Shown: positions 22,710 to 34,595 of the stretch, in pieces
Position numbering within the stretch: position 1 is the first letter of the stretch
How the letters are laid out: every line of letters begins with the position of its first letter
Source of the DNA: Cercophora sp. LCS_1
Taxonomy: Eukaryota > Ascomycota > Sordariomycetes > Sordariales > Lasiosphaeriaceae
NCBI GenBank assembly: GCA_036250225.1
Contig: JAPZLL010000002.1
Span: forward strand, 558,001-622,000
Direction: 5' to 3'
Length of the DNA stretch: 64,000 bases
Notes under the pieces: generated by a model
The model's database searches: none
What the model saw: the letters and a program-made list of their open reading frames with translations, nothing else
Told to the model about the DNA's origin: nothing
Position numbers and translations under genes: made by a program

Positions 22710-23615
22710 TTAAACCATCTCCTTTTTCTTCTCCCTCGGGTCATCCTCCTCCTCCACAGGATTAAACATAAACATGCCCGTAACCAACAGCTTCCCCGCC
22801 CCCGAAACCGCTAACGCAGCCGGCGATCCCACCGTCTTGAAAATAAACGCACCCGCAATCGTTCCGAGCACCAAACTCCCCAAAAACGCCAACCGTCTAT
22901 TCCTAGACCGATTGGCCTTCGCGCACAAATTCTTATCAACAACTAAATCAACCCACGCGGCCGTCGCCATAGCCGTACTAATCTCCGTCATGCCCAACGC
23001 CCTGGACAAAACAACCTGGCTCCCCGCCGCCGTGGCTAGCAACCCGATAGCCACGAGCGTGCGCGGCCCGCTGAGCTCCACGACGCCGCCCTTGCCGGTG
23101 TACTGGAGCGCTGCGGCAGCGAAGACCAGGCATGTTTGGAGAAAGTGGCATGTGATGATGAAGATACGTCGACGAGGACCGATGATGTGTCCTAGTTGGC
23201 CGGTGAGCCAGGCCGAGGCGAGGAAGAAGCCGAGGGCGACGCCAATGTTGGCTGTGACGAACATTTCGCCGTTCATCTCGGGGAGGACGATGGCGAGCAT
23301 GAGGAAGACTGTGTTGCCTGTTTGGTTGGATGCGAAACAGTGGAAGTCCGGGAAGGAGATGGCATCTGTGTGTTTCGTGTTAGTGAGATGTTTTGGGTTT
23401 CAGGGGAAGGGGGCGGGGAGGGTGGTACCTTGTAGACCGATGCAAAAGGTTAGGAGGACAAGCTCGAATTCGGCAAAGGTGTTTGCTTTTATTCGGCCGT
23501 TCATGTACGACCAGGCTTTGGATGCGGTGGAGTGTTGTGGCGGTAGTGATGGGCGCTGTGACGACTCAAAGCTGGGCTGTCTTGAGACCGTTGGAGTTGT
23601 TTCTTGGGAATCCAT
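22710..23615 (-). CDS. DUF1275 (YoaK-type) integral membrane protein
   Basis: Two exons, 23429-23615 and 22710-23365, separated by a 63 bp intron, give 280 residues. The ATG is at the complement of 23613-23615. After a Ser/Pro-rich N-tail comes the family signature: AFELVLLTFCIGLQDAISFPDF is the approximate opening (here FAEFELVLLTFCIGLQ then DAISFPDF across the splice), followed by CFASNQTGNTVFL. Several hydrophobic segments follow (GEMFVTANIGVALGFFLASA, IIGPRRRIFIITCHFLQ, LVLGTIAGAFIFKTVGSPAA). DUF1275 proteins are small multi-pass membrane proteins of unknown substrate. The tail is acidic then basic (EEEDDPREKKKE). The gene is separated from its upstream neighbour by a 2.8 kb spacer. Confidence 0.88.
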
Positions 23616-26392
23616 CGCCGTGCTGGATGGATGAGGCGTGAGGTGGGAATGCCCTGGGATATGGCAATTGTAAGTTGGTCGGTCTGGTTGGGGCTAACAA
23701 GTGATTGGATCTGAGATCGGTTTATATTGCGCCGGCGTCGCAGAGTTATGCGTCAATGTCGTGGTAGTGAACCGAAAAAGATCAACATGCGATGATGGAT
23801 GGGAGATCGGGTCGCATTTAAGGACCGATATTGGTAGCAATGGAATCAGCCGTCGGTCATCTTCGCAAAGAATTTTTCGATAATGCTGCGGCCGCTGCCG
23901 GGGCGGACCGCGAAACCAAGGAAGTTGCACTCATATTGTCAAGACCCACGCCGACACCCGCCCCGACGATAGAGCGCCAACACAATGTTGCGGTCTCGCG
24001 AATTGTACCCGGTATGCCCCACATGGAAGTATTCTTTCGTTCGTCAGAAGCGCGCTGGGTGCCATCCGAAGACGGAATTTTGTTTAGTGCCTAGACGAGT
24101 CAGTCTCACCGACCCAGGGGCGGACGGTGACGCATGGACAACGCCAAGCTGCTACGGCGCATGTGGCTCTGGGACCAAAGCCGGCGGCACCCTATTAGTC
24201 CAGACGAGCACCGGTTCCTGGCGGGTTTCGCCGCAGGTGACAAGTCGTGACGTAGCTATCGGGTACGGTGCGGCTCGCAGTTGACGGCCGGCCGGCTTGC
24301 TCACGGTAAAAGTGGGTTGTACCGAGCTCCACTGCCGGCAGTCGGCCCCGCTCCTCTGAATTCGGATCTGCTCCGGGGCACATGAACCAGCACGTAGACC
24401 CAGCAAAATGGACCGGGAATCCAATTCTTGATGAAAATTAGCCAGGAGACTTTGCGATCTCGACGGAACGGAACATCCCGTATCTAAGCAAAACGTGGGA
24501 CAAGACGTCAAGCGGCGCAAAATCTCACGTTTCGGCCCGCAACGCATTGGTTAGGCTTGGCGACCGATAGCCGCCGACAGCCGAGCCGTGGGTTGAACGA
24601 GCCGCAACAACACCGACCGGGCAATTCATCGTCTTTGCTGGCGACACGACACCTGCCATCAATGCGCTGCCAAGACCGATTGAAATTCTCACCGCTGGTT
24701 CCCTGGAGCCGCAACCAGCAGTCGAGAGTCGGGTGAGCGCATCCGAAACCAGTCTCACAGGAATGGCATCGGTATGCCTCGGAAATAGGGGCCTCCACGA
24801 TGTCAGACCAATTCACGCGTTCTTCGACGTGCCTCCAGGGGCCCTGGGGTTGCGCTTGCTGGCGAAATGGCCGCGAGCTGGCAGCATTGATGCCGTTCCT
24901 GTCTCTGAAGTCGCCAACCTTAACCGGAGATTGACACGAATAATCGGGTACTACTCTGCCGCAGCTAAATCAAACAACTGAAATACCGGACGGGACGGGA
25001 ATAACTCCAGTGAGGAGAGAATGGCGAGCCACTGCAACTCGTAGGGGTGGGCACTTGATGGACATCGCGGGGTCTCGGCATCTCTCAAGAGGCACGCTGC
25101 CGTCTTTCAAGTTCTACCTATGACACTCCCGTCAGAGGATTCCAAGGCATCATCAGCCCAACTGCAAGTCTCTGAAACGATTAGCACTTGCCAAAAACGC
25201 TGGATCTATCAAACCGCTTGTCAAACCGCTTGACGTACCGATCGCTCGGGTTCGCCAAGGTGAACTAAACGGAGCAAAGTCCGGTTCTTCAAAGCCCATG
25301 TCCTCAGGAAGGGAAAAAAAATTCACTAACAGAAAATTTTAGCATCTCCGGTCGGGAATTTAATTAGGGATTGGCGAAACAAAAACGACAAGTGCGGCTC
25401 AGAGAGGCTGGAGATGACTAGCATGGGGGCGTGGGGGTTGGGGGTTTGGGGGTTTGGGAACATCACGGCTTAGATAAGCCGATATCTTGTGCCTGACCCC
25501 TTTCGCAAAGGAGGAGTCTCTCCGCATCGTAACGTTAAAATATGGGGCTTTGTCGGGTTTACCATGCTTTGTGAGATTTCGCACCTTTCCGCGGAGATCA
25601 GCATGCCCAGCGATGGGAAAGCTGGTGATCCACTCATGGTATAAAGCCTTATCTCTCGGACAGAGGTCCTCCTTCCTCAGCCCAGGTTGCCAGAGATAAG
25701 CGAAGCCAACTTGTCTGGTCGCATCGGAATTGGCAGTGATAAGGAAGGGGCAATCCGTCATGTCGGGTTTCACGAGGTCAAAAACTGCGTTCGCTGGTCT
25801 CCTTTTGCTCGAGGGCTCTTCTTACCAGAGTCCTAGTCGGGATTGTTTCGAGGCCATTTACAACCCCACGAATCTAGCTCTGCACCTCGTTTTTTTCCCG
25901 CGCCGGGTCGAGAACCATCAAGCAACCAGCTCGAGACCTCAAGTGCGCCAATGATGCATTTCCGGGGTGATTAGACCCGCTCTTCTGCTCTGTCTTGCAT
26001 CTCCGACTGCCGTGTTGGCGCAGCACCCCCAGCTTCTTATCTACGATCTGCGCGCGCGTTGCTTCAGCCCGCAGCCCAGGCCCAGAACAGTTTCGTCTGC
26101 CCAATCCCAGCCCAGTGGCACTTGGTTTGTGCGTCTCCGATCTAACCCGGGGAGAAAGTGAACCAGGTCTGACCCCCATCTGGCGGGAAGCCAATGTGCT
26201 GTTGGTAATGGCAGTCGAGATAGCACCTGCGGAAGGACGTCATGTCCTTGAACAGGAGAGATTGGGCTTGTCTATATAACCATCTTGGGTCGGCCCCGTA
26301 GACATTGAGGCTCTCCGTACAGAACGATCAGAGAAGACCAGCGAACTGCTCACTCAATTCACATTTGATTTGACACTCGCCAGTGTTCCACC
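23616..26392. other. Divergent spacer, 2.8 kb
   Basis: Separates the starts of the DUF1275 gene (-) and the nitrate transporter (+). Short frames on both strands show no family resemblance. The transporter-proximal kilobase is rich in GATA motifs (listed separately); the rest shows nothing I can name. Confidence 0.6.
25472..26042 (+). promoter_or_regulatory. Nitrogen-control region: five GATA sites and one NirA-type site
   Basis: Within 570 bp there are five HGATAAG sites: AGATAAG at 25472-25478, its complement at 25648-25654, AGATAAG at 25694-25700, TGATAAG at 25737-25743, and the complement of AGATAAG at 26036-26042. The sequence CCGCGGAG at 25589-25596 is the complement of CTCCGCGG, which fits the CTCCGHGG consensus of the Aspergillus nitrate activator NirA. 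AreA/NIT2 GATA factors and NirA/NIT4 jointly activate nitrate genes in filamentous fungi, so co-regulation of the downstream transporter is inferred. The nearest site is 351 bp from the ATG. Confidence 0.6.
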
Positions 26393-28036
26393 ATGGGTCT
26401 CAAGTTCGCCCACCTCTACCAGGCCCCGGAGGTCAACCCCGTCAACAAGAAGGCGCGGTCCGTTCCGTTTCTCAACCCTATCAATGTCTACGGCCGGGTC
26501 TTCTTTTTTGCCTGGTTCGGGTTTATGATTGCTTTTTGGGCCTGGTACACATTTCCACCCCTCCTCACCCTTACTATCAAGAAGGACCTCAACCTCACCC
26601 AGCCTGAGGTTGCCAACTCCAACATTGTGTCACTATGTGCCACGTGAGTCCTGTCTTCCCTCCCGTGCTGAGACATCAAGCCTAATGACCTACACAGCCT
26701 TCTCGTCCGTGTCGTTGCTGGGCCCCTATGTGATCGATTTGGCTCCCGAAAAGTCTTTGGTGGTCTTCTCCTAGTCGGCTCCATCCCTCTTGGCCTCGCG
26801 CCTCTCGTCAAAAACGCCACTGGGCTATATGTGAGCCGCTTCTTTATCGGTATTCTCGGTGGTACCTTCGTCCCGTGCCAAGTGTGGTCAACTGGCTTCT
26901 TCGACAAGAATGTTGTTGGAACAGCAAACGCCCTAACGGGTGGTTTCGGTAATGCTGGAGGAGGTATTACCTACTTCATCATGCCTGCTGTCTACGACAG
27001 TTTTGTTGCGCGCGGCCACACCCCTGGCCAATCGTGGCGACTTACTTTTATCGTCCCCCTGATCATGGTCATCACTTGCGGCATCACTCTTCTCCTTTTC
27101 TGCCCGGACACCCCAACTGGGCGATGGGAAGATCGTCACCTCCAGGCCCATGAGGCATTGGTCATTCACGGCGTTGAGGCAACCCCGCCGCAGTCTTCAG
27201 CCATTGTCAACGTTCCCGGCACCATCACCGACAAGCCCCCCTCCTCACCCACTGCCTCGGGCGAAAAGGCCCCTCTTGACTACGACTCGGAGAAGAAGGC
27301 TCCCCTGGCCACAGTTCCTAGCACTCCTGCTACCTTTGATCACGAGGTGCAGATGTCTGCCACAGACATGCTCACCGTTGCCCGCGGGGAGATTGTGGTC
27401 AAGCCCACCCTCGCCGAGGCCCTTCGCGTCGCCGCCTCTCCCCAGACAGCATTCCACGTTCTCACCTACATGAACTCGTTTGGCGGAGAGCTTGCCATCA
27501 ACTCGATCCTTGCGTCGTACTACATCAAGAACTTCCCCACCCTCACACAAACGACTGCAGCAAACTGGGCAGCCATGTTTGGCTTTTTGAACTTTATCAC
27601 TCGACCTCTCGGTGGCATGATCAGCGATCTGCTGTACAACTTTTGCGGAAAGAATCTCTGGCTCAAAAAGGCGTGGATCATCACGTGCGGTGTCATCACT
27701 GGCGTCCTCTTGATCATTATCGGCCGACTCAACCCACACGATCAGTCAACCATGTTTGGCCTTGTTGCTCTGATGGCTATCTTCCTTGAGGCCGGCAACG
27801 GCGCCAACTTTTCGCTGGTGCCTCATGTGCATCCGTTTGCCAATGGTATCTTGAGCGGCCTGACGGGCGCGGGCGGGAATCTCGGCGGTGTGATCTTTGC
27901 CATCATCTTTAGGTTCATGGACGGCGGGTCCAACTACGCCAAGGGGTTTTGGGTTATTGGGTGCATCCAGGTCGGTGTCAGCCTGGCGGTTAGTTGGATC
28001 CCGCCTCTGCCCAAGGGGCAGATTGGTGGGCATTAG
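26393..28036 (+). CDS. nrtA: High-affinity nitrate (nitrite) transporter, MFS NNP family
   Basis: Exons 26393-26643 and 26698-28036 (54 bp intron, phase 2) encode 529 residues. The start context is CCACCATGG. The protein has the MFS layout with an A-like DRFGSRKVFG loop between TM2 and TM3, and both nitrate signatures: GGFGNAGGGITYFIMPAV in the first half and GNGANFSLVPHV...GGNLGG in the second. The long hydrophilic loop of about 100 residues between TM6 and TM7 (Pro/Thr/Lys-rich) is typical of fungal NrtA/CrnA proteins. Role: proton-coupled nitrate uptake at the plasma membrane, feeding nitrate assimilation. Nitrate and nitrite reductase genes are not next to it in this window. Upstream GATA/NirA-type sites support nitrogen regulation. 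Confidence 0.95.
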
Positions 28037-28427
28037 AAGTTTGTTTTTGTCTTGGTTTTGGTTTGGACATCAAAAGTATATACCGGGCGTTTGGAGCGTT
28101 TGATACCATATACAATTTATGCATTTCTTGTTCAGTTCGAGCTCATCGAGTGACGCACGCTAAGCGATCAAGCACCTATCCACCACGATATTGTTACCCA
28201 ATAAAAGCCGCGCACTGAATCCGACTGATCCTGTTTCAAGCGGCATCAACGGGGAGTCAGTTTATCCACCAGGGCCTCTCGAATATTATTTATGCCTTCG
28301 GATTTTGGGCTGTTTCCTCTACCCTAGATCACTGGCCCTCTGGGCTTTTCGGGGTGTTTTTTTTTGTTGGGACCTTGCGTCATTTCGGAAGGTATCATGC
28401 GCCCAATGTCCCAGGTCAACGTCGCTA
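28037..28427. other. Convergent 3' spacer
   Basis: Lies between the stops of the nitrate transporter and the MYND gene. No feature seen apart from a T-rich run near 28350-28366. Confidence 0.6.
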
Positions 28428-30515
28428 TCATACAGCCGCTACCACTTCCTCCACCACTTCCTCCACCACCTCCTCCAGCACCTCCTCAACTACACTATCC
28501 TCCTCGCCACCACCATCCTCCTCTTCCTTCCGGCCAACACCCCACCCGTCACTCACAAGCCGGCCAAACTCAACCGCCTTGCGCCCCGCTGGGGCAAACC
28601 AGCGAGTGGCACCGACACATATGCTGGGGAACATGATGCGGAAGTGCTTCCGGATGAAGCGCTGCGTTTCGGAGACGTCGGCGGCGAGGATATTCTCACC
28701 TTGCTCGAGGGTATCTGTACACTGTTAACATGTTGTTTACGGGACCAGGCCACAAGGGGCAAACCAAGCCAAACAACACGACAAAAAAAGAAAACTTACA
28801 AGGACTCTCCACCCCATCCAAATACCGAACCCGTCCACCAAGATAGCTCGGAACGCTCTCATATACATCCTTCCAGCGCTTCCAATACGCCTCAAAGCCC
28901 TCCCTCGATGGCTCCAGTTCCCCATCGGCGGTGGCGCAAAGGTCCATATACGCATTGAAGACGACGATATGTCCCATCCTCACCTCCGCTCCCATACCAT
29001 GCACAATCAGGACACCGCCCATCTTGTCAACCACGCCCCTCGTCTTCCCCAGCCACTTCCCGTTCTTGGGATTCCGGATGAGATCGGTTGTGTGGCCCAG
29101 CCAGCGGAGATCCTCGCTTGTTTGGGTGGAGCCAACAGTGTTGAGCGGTCGAAGATACCACGAGAGGCCAATGTAATGCGCTACGGTGCAGGCAATATCG
29201 CGGGTGGGGATGGGGGGACGGATAGGTGTGTGAAGCTCGATTGGGCAGCTGTTGTCGGCAAGCTTGACCGCTAGGATGATGGGGAAGGGCGGCTCCCAGC
29301 CGGTGGTGAGCTCGGGGAGGGAATAGAAGATGGGATTCCTCGGGCTGCACAGGATAGCGTTGATGGCCAGGCGGATGTCGCGCGGGGATATGTCTCTGAT
29401 GGTGAGGCCGTTGGAGGAGTTCTCGCAGGCGAAGATGCTAACGGGGCCGCACCAGGGGCTGCAACAACATTAGCCAGGAAACAAGACAGGATAGGAGAGG
29501 CAAACTTACTGGAGATGGCCAGGGGCGAGATCGTCAATGGTTTGGTTGACCTCGTTGATACCAAACGGGGGGTTGCGCTCATAGTAATGGATGACGATGG
29601 CGTAACCGATCTGGTGAACGTTGTGGATGACGGGCTCGAAGTTGACGAATTTATACTTGCTGTAGACGCCCAAATTGTTGTTCCTAAAAAACCCGAGTTC
29701 CTCGCCCCTGTCGGTCTTGTAGACCTCCACCATGCGGAGATCTGATGCGACGTAGTCGGCATTGAGGTGTGCGATGCGGCGGTACTCGGTGACCAAATCG
29801 AAGTCGGCGTCGAAAAGCGGGTCGTTGATCGAGTTGGCGTTGGCGTTTGCGCCCAGATCAATGCCTAAATCAGCAGGTATACTCTCGATGCCGTGGATGA
29901 ACCTGCCGCCCAACACAAAGCCGCCGAACGGATCCGCAGTCAACAAGTGGCAGATCTTCTTGTGGAGGCACCAGTCTGTTTACTTTCTGTCAGTAGATAA
30001 AAAACTTTACGGAAAGAGATGTCAATACCCATCTTCTGACAGAACCTATCGCAGTAAGGCGTTGACTTGCAACCGCCGCAGCGGAAGCGAGTAGGCAGGT
30101 CACAAACGATGCACGTCGACCGCTCGTTCGCCGGCTTCTCGTCTTTGATCTGTTGGTTTTCGACCTGTTCCATGTTGTAGTCAAACCAACGCCGTTCGAT
30201 TTCGTCAGGGCCAACGATGTCTTCCGAGCCGCTGTCGCTGTCGCTGAAGAACTGCGCGTCTGTGCGCTGTTCGTCGGGTTCTGTCTCATCTTCAGTCTCG
30301 TCATCATCGGTGGCTTGCCTAGCGGACATACCCTCATCCGTGTTCTGCTTGACGAAAAGTTCGTCTTCGGCACCGCCAGAGCTCCCAGAGGTGACTGATG
30401 CGTTGGTAGCCGGAGCCATCTCGCCAGTGCTGCCAGTGTGTTCGACCGAGGCCGAAGCGCTTGCGGCCGGAGAGACGGCACAAACGGGAGCAGATTTCTC
30501 AGTCGAGGGAGACAT
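28428..30515 (-). CDS. MYND-type zinc-finger protein
   Basis: Four exons, 30029-30515, 29510-29975, 28800-29458 and 28428-28714, joined by introns of 51-85 bp, give 632 residues. The N-terminal 130 residues are Ser/Thr/Glu-rich. The MYND finger begins CIVCDLPTRFRCGGCKSTPYC and continues CQKMDWCLHKKIC, with the first intron falling inside it exactly between QKM and DWC, so the splice is well supported. The central domain (about residues 175-540) resembles that of other fungal MYND proteins of unknown function. The tail is an acidic Val-Glu repeat (VVEEVLEEVVEEVV), encoded by a short purine/pyrimidine-asymmetric DNA repeat. MYND fingers bind Pro-rich protein motifs; the partner here is unknown. 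The GTATTG donor of intron 1 is not ideal. Confidence 0.85.
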
Positions 30516-31514
30516 CTTAAAGTCAGACTGGGTTGGCTTGAGAAGGGCGCCAGATTGCTGTCTGGGGAAAAAGTTGGAAGATTACGAAAAGTCCAGAATA
30601 ACACACTGTTGGCGGAAAAAGGAAGTAATCCTTCCAATCTATAGCTGGCCTTCCATCCACCACTCACATGTTGCCGGTGCTCCGCCGCATCATATCGCAT
30701 CGATTTGGATCATCTGATCTATGCGCCGGCTGGAAGCTCCTTTCTTGATCCACTAAACAGTCCCAGAGAGGCAGCACGGCGATGGCGGGGGCTTTTTCGA
30801 CGCTGGACACGAGCTGTGGTGGGATTTACTACTAAGAACATGCTAACAAGGGGTTTCATGCTTTTTCTGTGCAGGACAAGGAAACAAGTTGACAGGGGCT
30901 GAAATGCATGTGTCCGACTTGACATCATGTCGATTACTTTGATCAATTAACTATCAATCAAAGAAACAGGGTTAGCACCGAACGCTGACCCTTCATTCTA
31001 AATCTGTCAAATGCCCGTTAGCTTGATTGTCGTTCCAGGATCTGTTGCATTCAGGGGGAACAAAACAATCTGTCCCAACACCAGAGCAACGAGGAACGCG
31101 CCTGGTTTTCGGGACGAACCGAAGGGACCCACCAACAGGAAAAAGGGGCAAGTAGGCGGCAGGAATAATGAGCTATGCAGGCCGCCCTGTGTGTAGCTTG
31201 GATAGCTACAAACTTTGGGCATCTTGAACAATGAAGAGCACCTCAGTCCTATTCAAAAAGGCCTCTGGTTTGTATTTTCACGTTGATTGGCAATAAGAAA
31301 AAAGCACAAGACTCCCAGCTTGGTGGCTCCGGAGTTTATATCTTGTGAGGGGCCCGAATCGATAACAACCCACCTGGACCGTGCACCAAAAAGCTTATCA
31401 CTTATCAATACTGTCCCATCTCGATTTTCTTTTCAGCCGTGCCTCCAAAGAAACCATCGCAACACGCAAAGCTCCCAGACACACAATCCTTGTCCACGAG
31501 CTCAATTGAACAAC
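30516..31514. promoter_or_regulatory. Divergent promoter region, MYND gene and RPF2
   Basis: This 1 kb spacer holds the 5' regions of both flanking genes. No gene or recognisable element beyond scattered A/T-rich blocks was found. Confidence 0.5.
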
Positions 31515-32615
31515 ATGTTGCGCCAAATGTAAGCCCTCCATTATATCTCTTCTAGAACAGAGCCACTAACAATCACAAAGCAAACCGCGAACGGCGCGCT
31601 CCAAGCGCGCCCTCGAAAAGCGAGCTCCCAAGGCCGTCGAGAACCCCAAAACCGCCCTCTTCCTCCGCGGCACAACATGCAGCCAAATCGTACACCCCCC
31701 TCCTCCCTATACTATCCTAACATAATCTAACCATGACCAAAACAGACCCAAGACTCCCTAGCAGACCTCTACGCAATGCGCCAAACCCACGCCAAGCGCT
31801 TCCACAAGAAAAACCCCGTGCACCCCTTCGAAGACGCCTCGTCCCTAACCTTTTTCTCCGAAAAAAACGACACCTCGCTCATCCTCTTCGGTTCCTCCTC
31901 CAAAAAACGCCCTCACACGATCACCTTCGCACGTACCTTTGACTACAAGCTCCTCGACATGCTAGAGCTGTACCTCGACCCCAACACCTTCCGCACCATC
32001 TCCCAATTCAAGGGGAAAAAAGTTCCCGTCGGCACGCGCCCCCTCATGGTCTTTGCCGGGACAGCATTCGAGTCCCCCGTGGCCAACGAGTTCACCATGG
32101 CCAAGTCGATGCTCATCGATTTCTTCCGCGGCGAGGTGGTCGACAAGGTCGATGTCGAGGGTCTGCAGCATGTTGTGGTTGTTAGCGCCGACGAGGCTGT
32201 CTCGACTGCGGCGGCAGATGATATATCGGCCAAGCCGACGCTGCATGTGCGTGTGTATCTGATCAAGACGAAACGGTCGGGTCAGAAACTGCCTAGGGTC
32301 GAGCTCGAGGAACATGGACCGCGTATGGATTTCCGGCTCGGACGCATGCAGGAGCCCGAGGAGGCGATGCTCAAGGAGGCGATGCGCAAGGCCAAGACGA
32401 ATGAGGAGCGCACCAAGAAGAATATCTCAACGGATATCATGGGTGATAAGCTTGGTAGGATCCATATCGGCAAGTTGGATCTGAGCGAGTTGCAGACGAG
32501 AAAGATGAAGGGTCTCAAGCGGGAGAGGGATCCCCATTTGCTGGAGGACGATGATGATGATGAGGGGGGTGACATCGTTGAGCAGCCCAAGAGGAAGAGG
32601 AAAAACAATGACTAG
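31515..32615 (+). CDS. RPF2: Ribosome biogenesis factor Rpf2 (Brix domain)
   Basis: Exons 31515-31528, 31581-31689 and 31746-32615 give 330 residues. The first exon codes only MLRQ plus two bases, and the join restores MLRQIKPRTARSKRALEKR, the expected basic N-terminus. The Brix domain follows (ALFLRGTTCSQI; FGSSSKKRPHTITFARTFDY; GTRPLMVFAGTAFESP; GPRMDFRLGRM). The tail is acidic then Lys/Arg-rich (DDDDDEGGD...KRKRKNND). Rpf2 acts with Rrs1 in the nucleolus to recruit 5S RNP to pre-60S particles. The acceptor of intron 1 is AAAG after a CTAAC branch site, and intron 2 uses a GTACAC donor; the protein-level fit supports both. Confidence 0.93.
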
Positions 32616-33034
32616 AGGGGGTGACGCGAGCGAGTGAGGGCTGGCTGTGGCATTCTTGTTTAGGGCGTTCCTGGTTTTTGGCATCAGGGCAAGGGGAAAA
32701 CTTGGCGTTTTGTCGTTTTTTTTTTCTGCGAGCAAGAAGCATATACCACGTGAAAGTGTGAGCATTTGTGATGAAAAGCTGTTTCTCGAGTGTCGATATC
32801 CACCCGCGTGATATAAACTGGATGACAAAAGCCTGGTAACCATATGCGCCCTTCCTCCCATCCCCGAAAAAAAGGATTGGGCCGCCCGCCTCCCGATCCA
32901 TAAATCCCCAAACCCCAAATGAATACACCAAAGTAATGCACCGACTGTACACACGCATTCCAGCCCCGTTGATCTGCCGTTTTCAAGGCATACATGAGCC
33001 CTCTCATCTCGAGATATATCCCTCCCTACATCAT
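32616..33034. other. Convergent 3' spacer
   Basis: Sits between the stops of RPF2 and the Zn2Cys6 gene. A T(9) run occurs near 32718; nothing else stands out. Confidence 0.6.
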
Positions 33035-34595
33035 CTATAGCGGTATCTCCAATGGCACCTCCGGCACGCTATTGCTCGGATTGATCATATGGCTCAACAT
33101 TTCAATGTGCTTGTAGTAGCTGTCCCCCTCGGCGTCCCCCTTTTCTTGGAGCGCCTTTTCTTCAGCATACCAGTCTGCTCCCCATACCTCGGCGGGGATT
33201 GGCTCTCCTCTTGCCAGCCCTTCGTTCTCGTACAAAGCGATGCGCATCGCCCATTCCAGATGTGGCCACCAGTCTCTGTAGGCATCGGGCCCGAAGAAAT
33301 CCGAGTTGAAGAGGCTTACTACCCCCAGCACCTCGCGTCTTGCCATCCCTTGGAGCCACCACACCGAGTCCATGGATTTGAGCAAAGCAAAGAAGCACGC
33401 TAATATCGCTAGCGCGCGGGGCCGTCGCTCCTCAAGGAGTTCGATGAATCGTCGTGATACGGTCGCGGGGAACGCGAGAGGCGCGCCTTTGTGTGGAATC
33501 TTGTGTGCCCAGTTTAGAACAGCGACCGCATGCTGATAGGCTTGTCGTGTCGATAGAACAATGTCCTGTCCTGACCCTGCTGGAGAGGGCGCCATGCTGG
33601 CTAGCTCGTCGTCCATGCCGTCGAGGAGGTGGCCGAAGAAGGTTTCGGGACCTGACGTAAAGTCGAGCTGAAGGACGACTTGAGAATTTATGACCTGCGT
33701 GACAACAGGGCTGGCCCGTAGGTATTGCCATGATGCGGCTGTGATGGCCTTGACGCCCTGGAAGGAGTGAAACCAAGAAAAGGGAATCGCGTAGCACCCG
33801 GCTGCTGTTTGTTGGCGGTCTTTGCCGCCTTGGGGGTTGGTGAGACTGTTCAAGGCTAGCTCGTCTTTCATAAACACGCGGGTGGCGGTGGATTGGAAGG
33901 CAATAAGGGCAGCTGTGAGGAAGAGGGTCTCAGCGTTGGTGTTGTCGATGCCGCGGGTGAGTGTGGCGCTGTATTCGGCAAGAGATGCTGCCATGTAGGC
34001 GTGGGAAGCGCGGATAAGATCCTTGTCATTCGGAGTCAGACTCCGAAGATGGAGGGCGGCGACAGCAAGAATGGCATCGGCGAGGTGTTGGGACCCGGCG
34101 AAGGCGAGTTCTGGGACGGTGATCTTCCAGATGTCTTCGGTGACGGGCGCAGTAAACGTAAAGGTCTTGCACGTCAGCGCCGTGTAATGATGCATCAGCT
34201 TTAACTCGAGAAGCCGGTGGTTGGGAGGCGTTGTCGCCGAGAGCCCCGGCGTTGGAGGGGGTCGATAAAGGGTTGGGACGGGAGAGATGAAGGCGGGGAC
34301 GGATGCGCGGGCGACCGGCGAGCGGAAATCGTTGGCGCTTTGTGGCGTGCCCGGCGAGGCTGCCGACGGGGTAGCGACGCTTTGCAACTCAACAAGAACC
34401 TCCGGGTTCTCAAAGTCGCAGGCAACGCCGTGCTTAACGCAGTTGCCACATCGTGGGTGGACTTCGTCGCACTGCATGGCTTGTCAGTACGGATGCGCCG
34501 GAAGCGTGGTGCCCTCGTGTCCGTACCTTGATCTTGCGCGCCTTGCATCGTCGACAGCCCGCGCGCGACTTCTTGTGGGAGCGGCGCGGCGGCAT
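33035..34595 (-). CDS. Zn(II)2Cys6 transcription factor
   Basis: Exons 34527-34595 and 33035-34471 (55 bp intron) encode 501 residues. The ATG giving MPPRRSHKK is the only ATG before the zinc cluster. The cluster starts CRRCKARKIKCDEVHPRC and continues GNCVKHGVAC, matching CX2CX6CX6CX2CX6C. The intron lies between the second and third cysteines, a position commonly seen in this class. The rest looks like the fungal-specific domain of Upc2-like regulators (LLELKLMHHYTALTCKTF; LADAILAVAALHLRSL). It probably acts as a nuclear DNA-binding regulator. Its targets are unknown; the divergent cystathionine gamma-lyase gene is 2.3 kb away, too far to assign. Confidence 0.92.

Noticed and set aside
28191..28958. 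255-codon plus-strand frame
   Set aside because: Antisense to the last exons of the MYND gene, whose splicing and zinc finger are convincing.
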